NCBI RefSeq assembly: GCF_014648515.1
Contig: NZ_BMRG01000009.1
Coordinates: 113,988 to 177,987, forward strand
Origin: Saccharothrix coeruleofusca
GTDB taxonomy: Bacteria > Actinomycetota > Actinomycetes > Mycobacteriales > Pseudonocardiaceae
Reading direction: 5' to 3'
Length of the DNA: 64,000 nt
The notes below the pieces were generated by a model that saw nothing but the letters and a program-made list of their open reading frames with translations, did no database searches and had not been told where the DNA came from. This document shows positions 41,980 through 51,284 of this stretch, in pieces. The number at the start of each line of letters is the position of its first letter. Position 1 is the first letter of the stretch. The translations under genes were made by a program, and so were the position numbers.

Positions 41980-43074
41980 CTAGTTCGCCAGGCTGCTCTC
42001 GCGGGGGGAGGCCACGTCGTAGGCCTCGGAGGAGAGGTAGACGGTGATGCCGGGTCTGGGCTTGCCGGTGCGCAGGGAGACGTGGGCGATCAGGCCCACT
42101 CCCTCGTCCAGCGGGCGTTGGGCGATGCTGCGCAGCGCGGTGTCGAACTGCGCGGTGTCCAGGCCGTACGCCGCCATCGCGGCGTGCACGCGCGCCACGG
42201 CTTCCGCGTCGTCGCTGACGTAGTCGCGCACCGGCAGGTACAGCGAATAGCCGCTCGGCCGGGAGGTGTCGCCGTCCAGGAAGGTGTAGCTGGAGATCAG
42301 CGGTCTCCGGTCGAAGGTCCTGGTGCCGCCGCCGACGATGCGGCAGAAGTCGTCCAGTCGCTCCGCGTCGACGTCACGGGCGGCGTGCGCGGCTCGTTGC
42401 GCGACAGCGGCTTCGGCGTCGTGGTGGGAGACGTAGACCTTCACCCGCGCGCGTCTGCGGTCGAGCAGGTCGAGCGCGAAGAAGGAGTACCGGTCGGCGC
42501 CGGGCCTGGTCATCGCGTGGTCGAGCAGGGTTTGGTGTCCGCCCGCGAAGCCGGTCCGCGCCAGTCCTTCCCGCACCAGGTCGTCGGCGGCGTGCTCGCC
42601 GCGCACCTGCGGGTTGAAGTACACCTTCACCGCGGGCGGTTCGCCCGCGCGGAAGACGAGCGAGTACCAGAAGGTGAAGTCGCTGTGCGGCTGGTCGGGG
42701 AGGAACAGCTCCCGGACGTGGTCGAAGCGGCTGAGGTCCAACCGCTGCCTGCGTCCCATCGCGGCCAGGGCGTCGAGCGCGCTCTGCGTGTTCGCCCGGC
42801 GGGACGGCGTGCCCGCGGTGGGTTCGACGATGGCGCGCACCACCGGCGGAGCGCCTGCTTCGAATGCTGTGGAGAACTCCACGGGGGTGTGGTCGTCGGC
42901 GACGTCAGACGGCCAGGTGGGTGGTTGGGACAGTGGTCGCGAGCCGCCGGGGCCGAGCGCGTCACCGAGCATTCCGAGGGAATCCTCGGTGTTCCTGGTA
43001 ATGCCCAGGGAGTGCAGGAGAGCGTGCAGTTGGCGGCCCGTGAAATCGCGTACCGAATCCTCGTGTGCGTCCAA
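41980..43074 (-). CDS. ABBA (DMATS-type) indole prenyltransferase
   Basis: 364 aa. The ABBA-fold pattern is visible in repeated charged strands: PPAVKVYFNPQVRG, RRARVKVYVSHHDA, YSLYLPVRDYV, KPRPGITVYLSS, where Lys/Arg/Tyr residues would bind the diphosphate. TTG 43074 is chosen because GAGGAG lies eight bases upstream; ATG 43125 would add 17 residues without a site. Relatives transfer dimethylallyl to tryptophan or indole. The adjacent tryptophanase recalls the Streptomyces ipt genes for prenyl-indole-3-carbaldehyde, but the flavin monooxygenase of that set is absent here. Confidence 0.85.
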   Translation of the reverse strand: MDAHEDSVRDFTGRQLHALLHSLGITRNTEDSLGMLGDALGPGGSRPLSQPPTWPSDVADDHTPVEFSTAFEAGAPPVVRAIVEPTAGTPSRRANTQSALDALAAMGRRQRLDLSRFDHVRELFLPDQPHSDFTFWYSLVFRAGEPPAVKVYFNPQVRGEHAADDLVREGLARTGFAGGHQTLLDHAMTRPGADRYSFFALDLLDRRRARVKVYVSHHDAEAAVAQRAAHAARDVDAERLDDFCRIVGGGTRTFDRRPLISSYTFLDGDTSRPSGYSLYLPVRDYVSDDAEAVARVHAAMAAYGLDTAQFDTALRSIAQRPLDEGVGLIAHVSLRTGKPRPGITVYLSSEAYDVASPRESSLAN

Positions 43075-43373
43075 GACTGGGTCTCCTCGTGGGGTGCGAA
43101 GGAGAAAGTACGCCATGCGAACCAATCTTGTCCACCGTATGCCCCAATTGTGACATAACGCGGTGGAAGGGCATCACCGGCGTGTCGCAAGCCTTACGGA
43201 ATGCCTGTTCCAAGTAGCGAGGAATACTCCGAACGGCCGATTGACGACCTCTCTGTTCATTCGTTCGCACCAATGCGCCACGAGGTGTCATAACGCATGG
43301 TGGCATTATGGGAAAAGTGCTCCCGTGCGATACGCTGGAAGTTTCCCGGCACGCTTTGCGCTGACGGCCGTCA
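43075..43373. promoter_or_regulatory. Promoter region of the prenyltransferase operon
   Basis: About 300 bases of lower GC with many short ATG-containing stretches but no credible gene. AATTGTGACATAACG near 43145-43160 and TCATAACGCATGG near 43288 share the ATAACGC word. A promoter firing leftward must lie in the left part. Nothing else recognised. Confidence 0.35.
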
Positions 43374-43408
43374 GGGGCGCGGGACCGCTCGGAGCGGTCC
43401 CGCACCCC
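43374..43408 (-). terminator. Terminator of the hydroxyacyl-CoA dehydrogenase gene
   Basis: GCGGGACCGCT pairs with AGCGGTCCCGC inside a longer stem (43374-43390 with 43391-43408), just past the dehydrogenase stop. Confidence 0.75.
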
Positions 43409-43414
43409 TCGACG

Positions 43415-44278
43415 TCAGTCCGCGTAGCTGTGAAAACCGCGTCCGCTCTTCTTGCCCAGCAAGCCCGCGTCGACCATGCGCAGCAGCAGCGGCGGCGGCG
43501 AGTACAAGGGCTCCTTGAACTCCTCGTACATCGACTCGGCGATGGCCTTGGTGGTGTCCAGGCCGATCAGGTCGGCCAGCCGCAGCGGGCCCATCGGGTG
43601 CGCGCAGCCCAGCACCATGCCGTTGTCGATGTCGTCGGCCGAGGCGAAGCCCGACTCCAGCATCCGGATCGCCGAGAGCAGGTAGGGGATCAGCAGGGCG
43701 TTGACCACGAAGCCCGCGCGGTCCTGCGAGCGGATGACCTGCTTGCCCAGCACACCGGTGACGAAGGCTTCGGCGCGTTCCCGCGTCCGCTCGCCGGTCA
43801 GCAGCGACGGCACCAGTTCCACCAGCTTGAGCACCGGCACCGGGTTGAAGAAGTGCACGCCGATGACCTGCTCGGGGCGCTCGGTGGCCATGCCCAGCTT
43901 CATGATCGGGATGGAGGAGGTGTTCGAGGCGAAGATGGCCGCCGGATCTTCGACGACCTTGTCCAACGCCGTGAACACCTCGGTCTTGACCTGCTCGTTC
44001 TCCGCGACGGCCTCGACGACCAGGTTGCGGTCGGCGAAGTCGGCGAGGTCGGTGGTGAACCGCAGCCGCTCCAGCGCGGCGTCGCGGTCCTCGGCGCTGA
44101 GCTTGCCGCTGCGCACGCCGCGGCCCAGCGAGGAGGCGATCCGCGCCTGCGCCGCCTCGGTGGCGTCGGCGCTGACCTCGGCGATCAGCACGTCCAGTCC
44201 CGCGCGGGCGCACACCTCGGCGATGCCGGAGCCCATCAGGCCGGAGCCCACCACACCTACACGTTGAATGTCACTCAC
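43415..44278 (-). CDS. 3-hydroxybutyryl-CoA dehydrogenase
   Basis: 287 aa. N-terminal Rossmann motif GVVGSGLMGSGIAE, NADH-binding domain to about residue 185, then the C-terminal helical domain. Catalytic elements SNTSSIPI, GVHFFNPVPVLKLVE (His-Glu dyad) and AGFVVNALLIPYL are intact. Acts on 3-hydroxyacyl-CoA in fatty-acid or PHB metabolism. GTG 44278 begins the first beta strand. It is divergent from the serine hydrolase. Confidence 0.95.
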   Translation of the reverse strand: MSDIQRVGVVGSGLMGSGIAEVCARAGLDVLIAEVSADATEAAQARIASSLGRGVRSGKLSAEDRDAALERLRFTTDLADFADRNLVVEAVAENEQVKTEVFTALDKVVEDPAAIFASNTSSIPIMKLGMATERPEQVIGVHFFNPVPVLKLVELVPSLLTGERTRERAEAFVTGVLGKQVIRSQDRAGFVVNALLIPYLLSAIRMLESGFASADDIDNGMVLGCAHPMGPLRLADLIGLDTTKAIAESMYEEFKEPLYSPPPLLLRMVDAGLLGKKSGRGFHSYAD

Positions 44279-44420
44279 ACCCCGATCCTGCCAGGGGCGA
44301 CGGCGGGCGGCGCACCCCGCACCGGCGGGGCTCGCCCGACCGGGGTGGGGTTTTCCACAGCGGATCGGGTGGCGGACCTCATGGTCGGGATCACCGCGCG
44401 TCCCTAGCGTTGTCGTCGTG

Positions 44421-45443
44421 ATGATCAAATCCTTGGTCCTGGCCACCAGCATGGCCCTGACCAGCCAGTTCCCCGCCGCGGAGCTCGACTCCTGGGTGGC
44501 GGGCGGCTGGGCGTCGGCGGCCCTGCTCAAGGTCGAGGACGCCGCGGGCGTGCGGGGGCACGCCGCCGGGGAGGCGCACGAGGACGGCTACTTCCGCATC
44601 GGCAGCGCGACCAAGACCTTCGTCGCCACCGTCGTCCTGCAGCTGGTCGACGAGCGGAAGGTGGGTCTGGACGACCCGATCGACCGGTACGTCGCGGGGG
44701 TGCCGATGGGCGACCGGATGACCGTGCGCCAAGTCCTCAACCACACCAGCGGCCTCTACGACTACGCCCACGAGCAGGGCTACTCGACCAACCGGTGGCG
44801 CGGTGACGCGCGGTTCCGCTCCTACCGGCCGCAGGAACTGCTGGACGTGGCCGCAGGCAGGCCGTCCTACTTCGATCCCGGCGAGGGCTGGCACTACTCG
44901 AACACCAACTACGTCGTCGCGGGTCTGCTCGTCGAGCGGGTCACCGGCAACCGATACGGCGACGAGATCGCCGACCGCATCCTGAAGCCGTTGCGGCTCA
45001 AGCGCACCAGCGTGCCGGGCAACCGCGCCGGCCTGCCGGAACCGCACGCGCGCGGCTACTCCGAAGTGGACGGACGACTGGTCGACGCCACGCTGATGAA
45101 CCCGTCGCTGGACTGGGCGGCGGGGGAGATGATCTCCACCGCAGACGACCTCAACACCTTCTTCGGCGCGCTGCTGAGCGGGCGGTTGACCAGCGCGGCC
45201 TCGTTGGCGGCCATGCGCGAGGCGGTGCCGACCGGCACCATCTTCCGCTACGGACTCGGGCTGCAGAGCTTCGACCTGCCCTGCGGTCGCCAGGTGTGGG
45301 GCCACGGCGGGGAACTGATCGGCTACCTCACCTACGCCGTCCGCGACGACACCGGCCGGACTGCCACCCTGTCCTACAACCCGCTGCCCGCCGAAGTGCC
45401 CGGCGAAGCCGTCATCGGGCTCTTCGCCTCGCTCTACTGCTGA
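44421..45443 (+). CDS. Serine hydrolase, class C beta-lactamase/DD-peptidase family
   Basis: 340 aa. SATK near residue 62 (SxxK), YSNTNY near 163 (YxN) and GHGGE near 296 form the three active-site motifs. The N-terminus (MIKSLVLATSMALTSQFPAA) looks like a short export signal, so the enzyme may be periplasmic or secreted. The family includes D-alanyl-D-alanine carboxypeptidases and esterases; the substrate is unclear. ATG 44421 was chosen because upstream codons lack a ribosome site. Confidence 0.88.
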   Translation: MIKSLVLATSMALTSQFPAAELDSWVAGGWASAALLKVEDAAGVRGHAAGEAHEDGYFRIGSATKTFVATVVLQLVDERKVGLDDPIDRYVAGVPMGDRMTVRQVLNHTSGLYDYAHEQGYSTNRWRGDARFRSYRPQELLDVAAGRPSYFDPGEGWHYSNTNYVVAGLLVERVTGNRYGDEIADRILKPLRLKRTSVPGNRAGLPEPHARGYSEVDGRLVDATLMNPSLDWAAGEMISTADDLNTFFGALLSGRLTSAASLAAMREAVPTGTIFRYGLGLQSFDLPCGRQVWGHGGELIGYLTYAVRDDTGRTATLSYNPLPAEVPGEAVIGLFASLYC

Positions 45444-45456
45444 CCCCGAACCACCG

Positions 45457-45475
45457 CGCCTGCAAGTACCACCCG
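45457..45475. repeat. 19-base intergenic motif, copy 2
   Basis: CGCCTGCAAGTACCACCCG (within 45457-45475) followed by a GGGCCGGTAACTACT sequence that forms part of the terminator. Same motif at 25213 and 56603. Confidence 0.6.
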
Positions 45476-45478
45476 ACC

Positions 45479-45519
45479 CCTGAGGGTGGGCCGGTAACTA
45501 CTACCGGCCCACCCTCAGG
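45479..45519. terminator. Bidirectional terminator
   Basis: Perfect 18-bp stem (45479-45496 with 45502-45519) and five-base loop, the longest hairpin in the window, between the convergent serine hydrolase and permease genes. Confidence 0.9.
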
Positions 45520-45537
45520 CCCGATTCGGCGACCGCG

Positions 45538-46956
45538 TCAGCCGCCGAGTTCGCGCTCGGCCTGGGCGATGGCGGCGAACTCCTCCTCCGGGGCCGCGGC
45601 GACCAGGTGGCGGCGGCTGTAGAACCAGAAGTAGGCCAGCGCCACCACGACGATGCCCGCGGTGATGCCGGCGGCGAGCTCGTCCACGAAGAACGTGGCC
45701 ACCACGGCGGCGACCGCCAGCACCAGCGCCACGCCGGTGGTCACCGCTCCGCCTGGGGTGCGGTAGGGGCGCTCCAGGTCGGGTTCGCGGACCCGCAGCA
45801 CGATGTGCGACACCATCATCAGCACGTAGGACAGGGCCGCCCCGAACACCGCGATGTTGATCAGCAGCGCCCCGTCGCGGGTGATCGCGGCCAGCAGGAA
45901 GCCGATCGCGCCGGGCACGATCAGCGCCAGGTAGGGCGTCTTGCGCCGTCCTGTGCGCGACAGCCAGCGGGGCAGGTAGCCCGCCCGCGACAGGGCGAAC
46001 AGTTGGCGGGAGTAGGCGAAGATGATCGAGAAGAAGCTCGCGACCAGCCCGGCCAGGCCGACGTAGTTGACGACCTGCGCGAGCGCGTTGTCCCCGCCGT
46101 AGGCCGCGCGCACCGCCGCGGGCAGCGGGTTGTCCGACGCCTTCAGCGCCTCCGCGCCCGCACCGCCGGGGGCGAACACCAGGATCGTCGCGGCGAACAG
46201 CAGCAGCACGGCCATCGCGGCGATGATCCCGCGCGGCATGTCCCGCTTGGGGTCGCGCGCCTCCTCGGCCGCCAGCGGCACGCCCTCCACGGCGAGGAAG
46301 AACCAGATCGCGTACACCAGCGCGCCCAGCGCGCCCGTGACGCCGAAGGGCAGGAACCCGTCGCCCTCGGCCAGGTCGAACAGCTTTGCGGAGTCGAACC
46401 TGCCGATCATGCCGATCACGAACGCCAGCAGCGCCACCACCGCGATGCCGGTGATGACGAACATCAGCCGCAGCGCCTCGCCGACGCCGTAGAGGTGCAC
46501 ACCGACGAAGATCGCGAAGCAGGCCAGGTACACCGGCCAGGAGTTGGTCAGCCCGAACAGCCCCAGCGTCTCGACGTAGCCGCCGATGAACACCGCGATG
46601 GCGGCGGGCGCGATGGCGTACTCGATGAGGATGGCGATGCCGGTGGCGAAGCCGCCCAGCGGTCCCAGAGCCCGCCGGGCGAACCCGTAGCCCGCTCCCG
46701 CCACGGGCAGCGCCGCGGCCAGTTCGGCCAGGCCGAACACCATGCACGTGTACATCGTGGCCATCAGCACGGTGGCGATGAGCAGACCGCCCCACCCGCC
46801 CTGCGCCAGGCCGAAGTTCCACCCGGCGAAGTCGCCGGAGATGACGTAGGAGACACCCAGCCCCGCCAGCAGGACCCAGCCCGCCGCGCCGCGCTTGAGC
46901 TGCCGGTGCTCCAGGTAGTCGCCGCCCACCTTCTCGTACTCGACGTGCTTGGCCAT
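45538..46956 (-). CDS. APC-family permease, ethanolamine type
   Basis: 472 aa with about twelve transmembrane helices. The start is VGGDYLEHRQLKRGAAGWVL and the first helix carries GVSYVISGDFAGWNFGL, the pattern of ethanolamine permeases (Eat) in the APC superfamily. It is divergent from the gamma-glutamylation operon, so it probably brings in that pathway's amine substrate. Amino-acid or other amine transport is the alternative. Confidence 0.85.
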   Translation of the reverse strand: MAKHVEYEKVGGDYLEHRQLKRGAAGWVLLAGLGVSYVISGDFAGWNFGLAQGGWGGLLIATVLMATMYTCMVFGLAELAAALPVAGAGYGFARRALGPLGGFATGIAILIEYAIAPAAIAVFIGGYVETLGLFGLTNSWPVYLACFAIFVGVHLYGVGEALRLMFVITGIAVVALLAFVIGMIGRFDSAKLFDLAEGDGFLPFGVTGALGALVYAIWFFLAVEGVPLAAEEARDPKRDMPRGIIAAMAVLLLFAATILVFAPGGAGAEALKASDNPLPAAVRAAYGGDNALAQVVNYVGLAGLVASFFSIIFAYSRQLFALSRAGYLPRWLSRTGRRKTPYLALIVPGAIGFLLAAITRDGALLINIAVFGAALSYVLMMVSHIVLRVREPDLERPYRTPGGAVTTGVALVLAVAAVVATFFVDELAAGITAGIVVVALAYFWFYSRRHLVAAAPEEEFAAIAQAERELGG

Positions 46957-46977
46957 CTGCGCCCCTCACTGGGTGTG

Positions 46978-47087
46978 CCAATGGGTCGGCCGCGCTCCTT
47001 TGCAGGACTGGTCGAGGGTGGCGCGGGTCACCCTGTGGTGTCAAGATGAGGCGTCCAATGGCTCGCTGTCATACCTTTGGAGGACTG
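46978..47087. promoter_or_regulatory. Two direct repeats, probable FadR-type operators
   Basis: 33-base units at 46978-47010 and 47055-47087 match at 24 of 33 positions (CCAATGG...CCTTTG.AGGACTG). Each unit is itself an imperfect inverted repeat with CCAATGG and CCTTTGG arms 12 bases apart. The second includes the ribosome site of the ligase gene, so a bound repressor would block expression. The region is shared with the permease promoter. Confidence 0.55.
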
Positions 47088-47090
47088 CGG

Positions 47091-48431
47091 ATGCTCACCG
47101 TCGAGGAGTTGCGCGAGCTCGTGGACAGCGGGGAGATCGACACGGTCCTGGTGGCGATCGTGGACATGCAGGGCCGCCTGCAGGGCAAGCGCTGCGCCGC
47201 GCGCTACTTCGTCGAGGAAGTGCTCCCGCACGCCGCCGAGGGCTGCAACTACCTGATGGCGGTGGACGTGGAGATGAACCCGGTCAGCGGCTACGCCATG
47301 TCCTCCTGGGAGCGGGGCTACGGCGACTTCACGATGAAGCCGGACCTGTCGACGCTGCGCCGCGTGCCCTGGCAGGAGGGCACCGCGATGGTGCTGTGCG
47401 ACGTGCGGTGGGACAACGGCGACCCGGTTCCCCCTTCGCCGCGCCAGGTCCTGCGCCGCCAGCTGGACCGGCTGGCCGAGCGGGGGCTGCGCGCCTACGT
47501 CGGCACCGAGCTGGAGTTCATCGTCTTCAACGACACCTTCGAGGACGCCTGGTCGCGCGGCTACCGCGACCTGACGCCCGCCAACCAGTACAACGTGGAC
47601 TACTCGCTGCTGGGCACCGCGCGCGTCGAGCCGCTGCTGCGCGCCATCCGCAACAACATGGCGGGCGCCGGGCTGTACGTCGAGTCGGCCAAGGGCGAGT
47701 GCAACCCCGGCCAGCACGAGATCGCCTTCCGCTACGACGAGGCGCTGTCCACTTGCGACAACCACAGCATCTACAAGAACGGCGCCAAGGAGATCGCCGC
47801 CCAGCACGGCAAGTCCTTGACGTTCATGGCCAAGTACAACGAGCGCGAGGGCAACTCCTGCCACATCCACCTGAGCCTGCGCTCGGCCGACGGGGAGCCG
47901 GTGTTCGCCGAGGGGGAGGGCATGTCCCCGCTGATGCGCCACTTCCTGGCGGGCCAGCTGGCCTGCCTGCGCGAGCTGACCTACTTCCTGGCCCCGAACA
48001 TCAACTCCTACAAGCGCTTCGTGCAGGGCAGCTTCGCCCCGACGGCGGTGGCCTGGGGTCGCGACAACCGCACCTGCGCGCTGCGCGTGGTCGGCCACGG
48101 CCAGTCGCTGCGCTTCGAGAACCGCGTCCCCGGCGGGGACGTCAACCCGTACCTGGCGGTGGCCGCGCTCATCGCGGCAGGCCTGCACGGGCTGGAGAAC
48201 GAGCTGCCGCTGGAGGAGGAGTTCGTCGGCAACGCCTACGACTCGGGCCGGGCGACCGTGCCGACGACGCTGCGCGACGCGGCGTCGTTGCTGGCGCGCA
48301 GCGACATCGCGCGCGACGCCTTCGGCCAGGACGTGGTGGACCACTACCTCAACGCGGCCCGCGTGGAACTGGCCGCCTACGAGTCGGCGGTGACCGACTG
48401 GGAGAGGGTCCGTGGCTTCGAACGGCTCTAA
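47091..48431 (+). CDS. Glutamine-synthetase-like gamma-glutamylamine synthetase
   Basis: 446 aa. ATG 47091 follows GGAGG. GS-fold motifs are GTELEFIVFND, GAGLYVESAKGECNPGQHEI, EGNSCHIHLSL, NSYKRFVQGSFAPTAVAWGRDNR and RFENRVPGGDVNPYL. It differs from true GlnA as PuuA/GlnA3/GlnA4-type enzymes do, which glutamylate amines with ATP. Beside an ethanolamine-type permease, gamma-glutamylethanolamide formation is the best guess (as for Streptomyces GlnA4); polyamines are the alternative. Confidence 0.88.
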   Translation: MLTVEELRELVDSGEIDTVLVAIVDMQGRLQGKRCAARYFVEEVLPHAAEGCNYLMAVDVEMNPVSGYAMSSWERGYGDFTMKPDLSTLRRVPWQEGTAMVLCDVRWDNGDPVPPSPRQVLRRQLDRLAERGLRAYVGTELEFIVFNDTFEDAWSRGYRDLTPANQYNVDYSLLGTARVEPLLRAIRNNMAGAGLYVESAKGECNPGQHEIAFRYDEALSTCDNHSIYKNGAKEIAAQHGKSLTFMAKYNEREGNSCHIHLSLRSADGEPVFAEGEGMSPLMRHFLAGQLACLRELTYFLAPNINSYKRFVQGSFAPTAVAWGRDNRTCALRVVGHGQSLRFENRVPGGDVNPYLAVAALIAAGLHGLENELPLEEEFVGNAYDSGRATVPTTLRDAASLLARSDIARDAFGQDVVDHYLNAARVELAAYESAVTDWERVRGFERL

Positions 48432-49116
48432 GCCCCTCATCGGCGTGACCACCTACCTGGAGCGGGCCCGCTTCGGTGTGTGGGACGTGGACGCGGCCGT
48501 GCTGCACCGCGACTACCTGGACTCAGTGGTGCGCGCGGGCGGCAACCCGGTGCTGCTGCCGCCGATGGGCGAGTGGGACGCCGGGGCCGTCGGCTTCCTC
48601 GACGGGCTGGTGCTCGCCGGCGGCGCGGACGTGGACCCGGCCCGCTACGGCGCGGCCAGGGACCCGCGCACCGGTCCGGCGCGCCCGGACCGCGACGCCG
48701 CCGAGCTGGCGCTGGCGCGGGCCGCGCTGGAGCTGGACCTGCCGCTGCTGGCGGTGTGCCGGGGGATGCAGGTGCTCAACGTGGCGCTGGGCGGCACGCT
48801 GCGCCAGCACGTCGACGGCCACAACCCCGCGCCTGCGGTGTTCGAGCGCACCGAGATCACCGTCGCCCCCGGCACCGCGCTGGCCGCGGTCGTCGGCGAT
48901 CGCACCGGGGTCAACTGCCACCACCACCAGGCGCTCGACGAGCTGGGCAAGGGCTTGGAGGTGGTGGCCGTGGCGCCGGACGGCGTGGTGGAGGCGGTGG
49001 AGCTGCCGGACGCGAGGTTCGCGCTCGGCGTGCAGTCGCACCCGGAGACCGACCGCGAGGACCTGCGCCTGTTCGGCGCGCTGGTGCGCGCGGCGCAGGA
49101 AGGACGGCAGAGGTGA
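48412..49116 (+). CDS. Class I glutamine amidotransferase-like hydrolase (peptidase C26/PuuD type)
   Basis: 234 aa. The nucleophile motif LLAVCRGMQVLN gives the catalytic Cys, HHHQALDE and QSHPETD the later His/Glu. The family hydrolyses gamma-glutamyl products such as gamma-glutamyl-GABA. GTG 48412 overlaps the ligase end by 20 bases, so coupling is strong. Last step of the pathway: it frees glutamate and the product acid. Confidence 0.9.
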   Translation: MASNGSKPLIGVTTYLERARFGVWDVDAAVLHRDYLDSVVRAGGNPVLLPPMGEWDAGAVGFLDGLVLAGGADVDPARYGAARDPRTGPARPDRDAAELALARAALELDLPLLAVCRGMQVLNVALGGTLRQHVDGHNPAPAVFERTEITVAPGTALAAVVGDRTGVNCHHHQALDELGKGLEVVAVAPDGVVEAVELPDARFALGVQSHPETDREDLRLFGALVRAAQEGRQR

Positions 49117-50471
49117 CCGCTTTCGAGGTGATCAACCCGGCGACCGGGCGACGGGTGGCGGAGGTCGAGCCGACCTCGCTGGAGGAGACCGACGCCGCCA
49201 TCGCGCGCGCCCAGGCCGCTTTCCCAGCGTGGCGCGAGGTGGCCCCCGGTGACCGCGCCCGGCTGCTGCGCCGGTTCGCCGAGGCGGTGGACGGCGCGGT
49301 GGAGGAGCTGGCCCGGCTGGAGGTGCTCAACTCCGGCCACACCATCGGCAACGCGCGGTGGGAGGCGGGCAACGTCCGCGACGTGCTGCACTACTACGCC
49401 GCCGCGCCGGAACGCCTGTTCGGCAAGCAGATCCCGGTGCCCGGCGGGTGGGACGTGACCTTCCAGGAGCCGCTGGGCGTGGTCGGCGTGATCGTGCCGT
49501 GGAACTTCCCGATGCCCATCGCGGGCTGGGGCTTCGCGCCCGCGCTCGCGGCGGGCAACACCGTCGTGCTCAAGCCCGCCGAGCTGACCCCGCTGACCGC
49601 CGTGAAGCTGGCCGAGCTGGCCCGCGAGGCGGGCATCCCCGAGGACGTGTTCCAGGTGCTGCCCGGCAAGGGCAGCGTGGTGGGGCAGCGTTTCGTGACG
49701 CACCCGGCGGTGCGCAAGGTGGTGTTCACCGGCTCCACCGAGGTCGGCAAGCGGGTCATGGCGGGCTGCGCGGACCAGGTCAAGCGGGTGACCCTGGAGC
49801 TGGGCGGCAAGAGCGCGAACATCGTCTTCGCCGACGCGGACCTGGAGCGGGCCGCCGCCACCGCGCCCTACGGCGTGTTCGACAACGCCGGGCAGGACTG
49901 CTGCGCCCGGTCGCGCATCCTGGTGCAGGCGTCGGTCTACGACCGGTTCATGGAGCTGCTGGAACCGGCGGTGCGCGGTGTCGTGGTGGGCGAGCCGGGC
50001 GACGAGCGGACCGAGATGGGGCCGCTGATCTCCGCGGCGCACCGCGAGAAGGTCGCCTCCTACGTGCCGGAGGGCGCACCGGTGGCGTTCCGCGGGTCCG
50101 CGCCGGACGGTCCCGGTTTCTGGTTCCCGCCGACGGTCCTCGCGCCCGTGGCGGCCACCGACCGCGCCGCGGTGGAGGAGATCTTCGGCCCGGTGGTGGC
50201 GGTGCTGCCGTTCACCGACGAGCAGGACGCGGTGCGGCTGGCCAACGACAGCGAGTTCGGCCTGTCCGGCTCGATCTGGACCCGCGACGTCGGGCGCGCG
50301 CTGCGCGTCTCGCGGGCGGTGGAGTCGGGCAACCTGTCGGTCAACTCGCACTCGTCGGTCCGCTACTGGACCCCGTTCGGCGGGTTCAAGCAGTCCGGCC
50401 TCGGCCGCGAGCTGGGGCCCGACGCCCTGGACGCCTTCACCGAGACCAAGAACGTCTTCATCGCCCACTGA
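49113..50471 (+). CDS. NAD-dependent aldehyde dehydrogenase
   Basis: 452 aa. PWNFPMPIAGW opens the NAD domain, VTLELGGKSAN holds the general-base Glu, and NAGQDCCARSRILV the catalytic Cys. GTG 49113 overlaps the hydrolase stop by four bases. It would oxidise the gamma-glutamylated aldehyde, as PuuC does in the putrescine pathway. The substrate is inferred from operon order. Confidence 0.92.
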   Translation: MTAFEVINPATGRRVAEVEPTSLEETDAAIARAQAAFPAWREVAPGDRARLLRRFAEAVDGAVEELARLEVLNSGHTIGNARWEAGNVRDVLHYYAAAPERLFGKQIPVPGGWDVTFQEPLGVVGVIVPWNFPMPIAGWGFAPALAAGNTVVLKPAELTPLTAVKLAELAREAGIPEDVFQVLPGKGSVVGQRFVTHPAVRKVVFTGSTEVGKRVMAGCADQVKRVTLELGGKSANIVFADADLERAAATAPYGVFDNAGQDCCARSRILVQASVYDRFMELLEPAVRGVVVGEPGDERTEMGPLISAAHREKVASYVPEGAPVAFRGSAPDGPGFWFPPTVLAPVAATDRAAVEEIFGPVVAVLPFTDEQDAVRLANDSEFGLSGSIWTRDVGRALRVSRAVESGNLSVNSHSSVRYWTPFGGFKQSGLGRELGPDALDAFTETKNVFIAH

Positions 50472-50516
50472 GGCGTCCGCTGAGACGCCCACTGGGGCAC
50501 CGCTTCGAGGAGAGAC

Positions 50517-51284
50517 ATGGCACAGCGACTCGACGGCCGGGTGGCCGTCATCACCGGCGGCGGCAGCGGCATCGGCCTGGCCTCGGCGCGCAGGCTGGCG
50601 AGCGAGGGCGCCAGGGTGGTGGTCGCCGACGTCGACGGCGACGCGGGGCGGGCCGCCGCGGACGAGGTGGGCGGCCTGTTCGTCCAGGTCGACGTCACCG
50701 ACGAGGAGCAGGTGGAGGCGCTGTTCCAGACCGCGGTGGACACCTACGGCTCGCTGGACGTGGCGTTCAACAACGCGGGCATCTCCCCGCCCGACGACGA
50801 CTCGATCCTGACCACCGGGATGGCGGCCTGGCAGCGGGTGCAGCAGGTCAACCTGACCTCGGTGTACCTGTGCTGCCGGTTCGCCATCCCGCACATGCTC
50901 AGGCAGGGCAGGGGATCGGTCATCAACACCGCGTCGTTCGTGGCCACCATGGGCGCGGCCACCTCGCAGATCTCCTACACCGCTTCCAAGGGCGGTGTGC
51001 TGGCGATGAGCCGCGAGCTGGGCGTGCAGTTCGCCCGGCAGGGGGTGCGGGTCAACGCGCTGTCGCCGGGGCCGGTGAACACCCCGCTGCTGCGCGAGCT
51101 GTTCGCCAAGGACCCCGAGCGCGCCGCGCGGCGGCTGGTGCACGTGCCGCTGGGCCGGTTCGCCGAGCCGGAGGAGATCGCCGCCGCCGTGGCGTTCCTG
51201 GCCAGCGACGACTCCTCGTTCATCACCGCGTCGAACTTCCTGGTCGACGGCGGCATCTCCGGCGCCTACGTGACACCGCTCTGA
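50517..51284 (+). CDS. Short-chain dehydrogenase/reductase
   Basis: 255 aa. The cofactor motif is TGGGSGIGLASARRLA with Asp at VVVADVDGD (favouring NAD). NNAGIS, the catalytic Ser region at NTASFVA and YTASKGG with YxxxK complete the site. In this operon it probably oxidises the hydroxyl of a gamma-glutamylated amino alcohol to the aldehyde. GAGGAGA lies before the ATG. Its stop overlaps the regulator start (TGATG). Confidence 0.93.
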   Translation: MAQRLDGRVAVITGGGSGIGLASARRLASEGARVVVADVDGDAGRAAADEVGGLFVQVDVTDEEQVEALFQTAVDTYGSLDVAFNNAGISPPDDDSILTTGMAAWQRVQQVNLTSVYLCCRFAIPHMLRQGRGSVINTASFVATMGAATSQISYTASKGGVLAMSRELGVQFARQGVRVNALSPGPVNTPLLRELFAKDPERAARRLVHVPLGRFAEPEEIAAAVAFLASDDSSFITASNFLVDGGISGAYVTPL

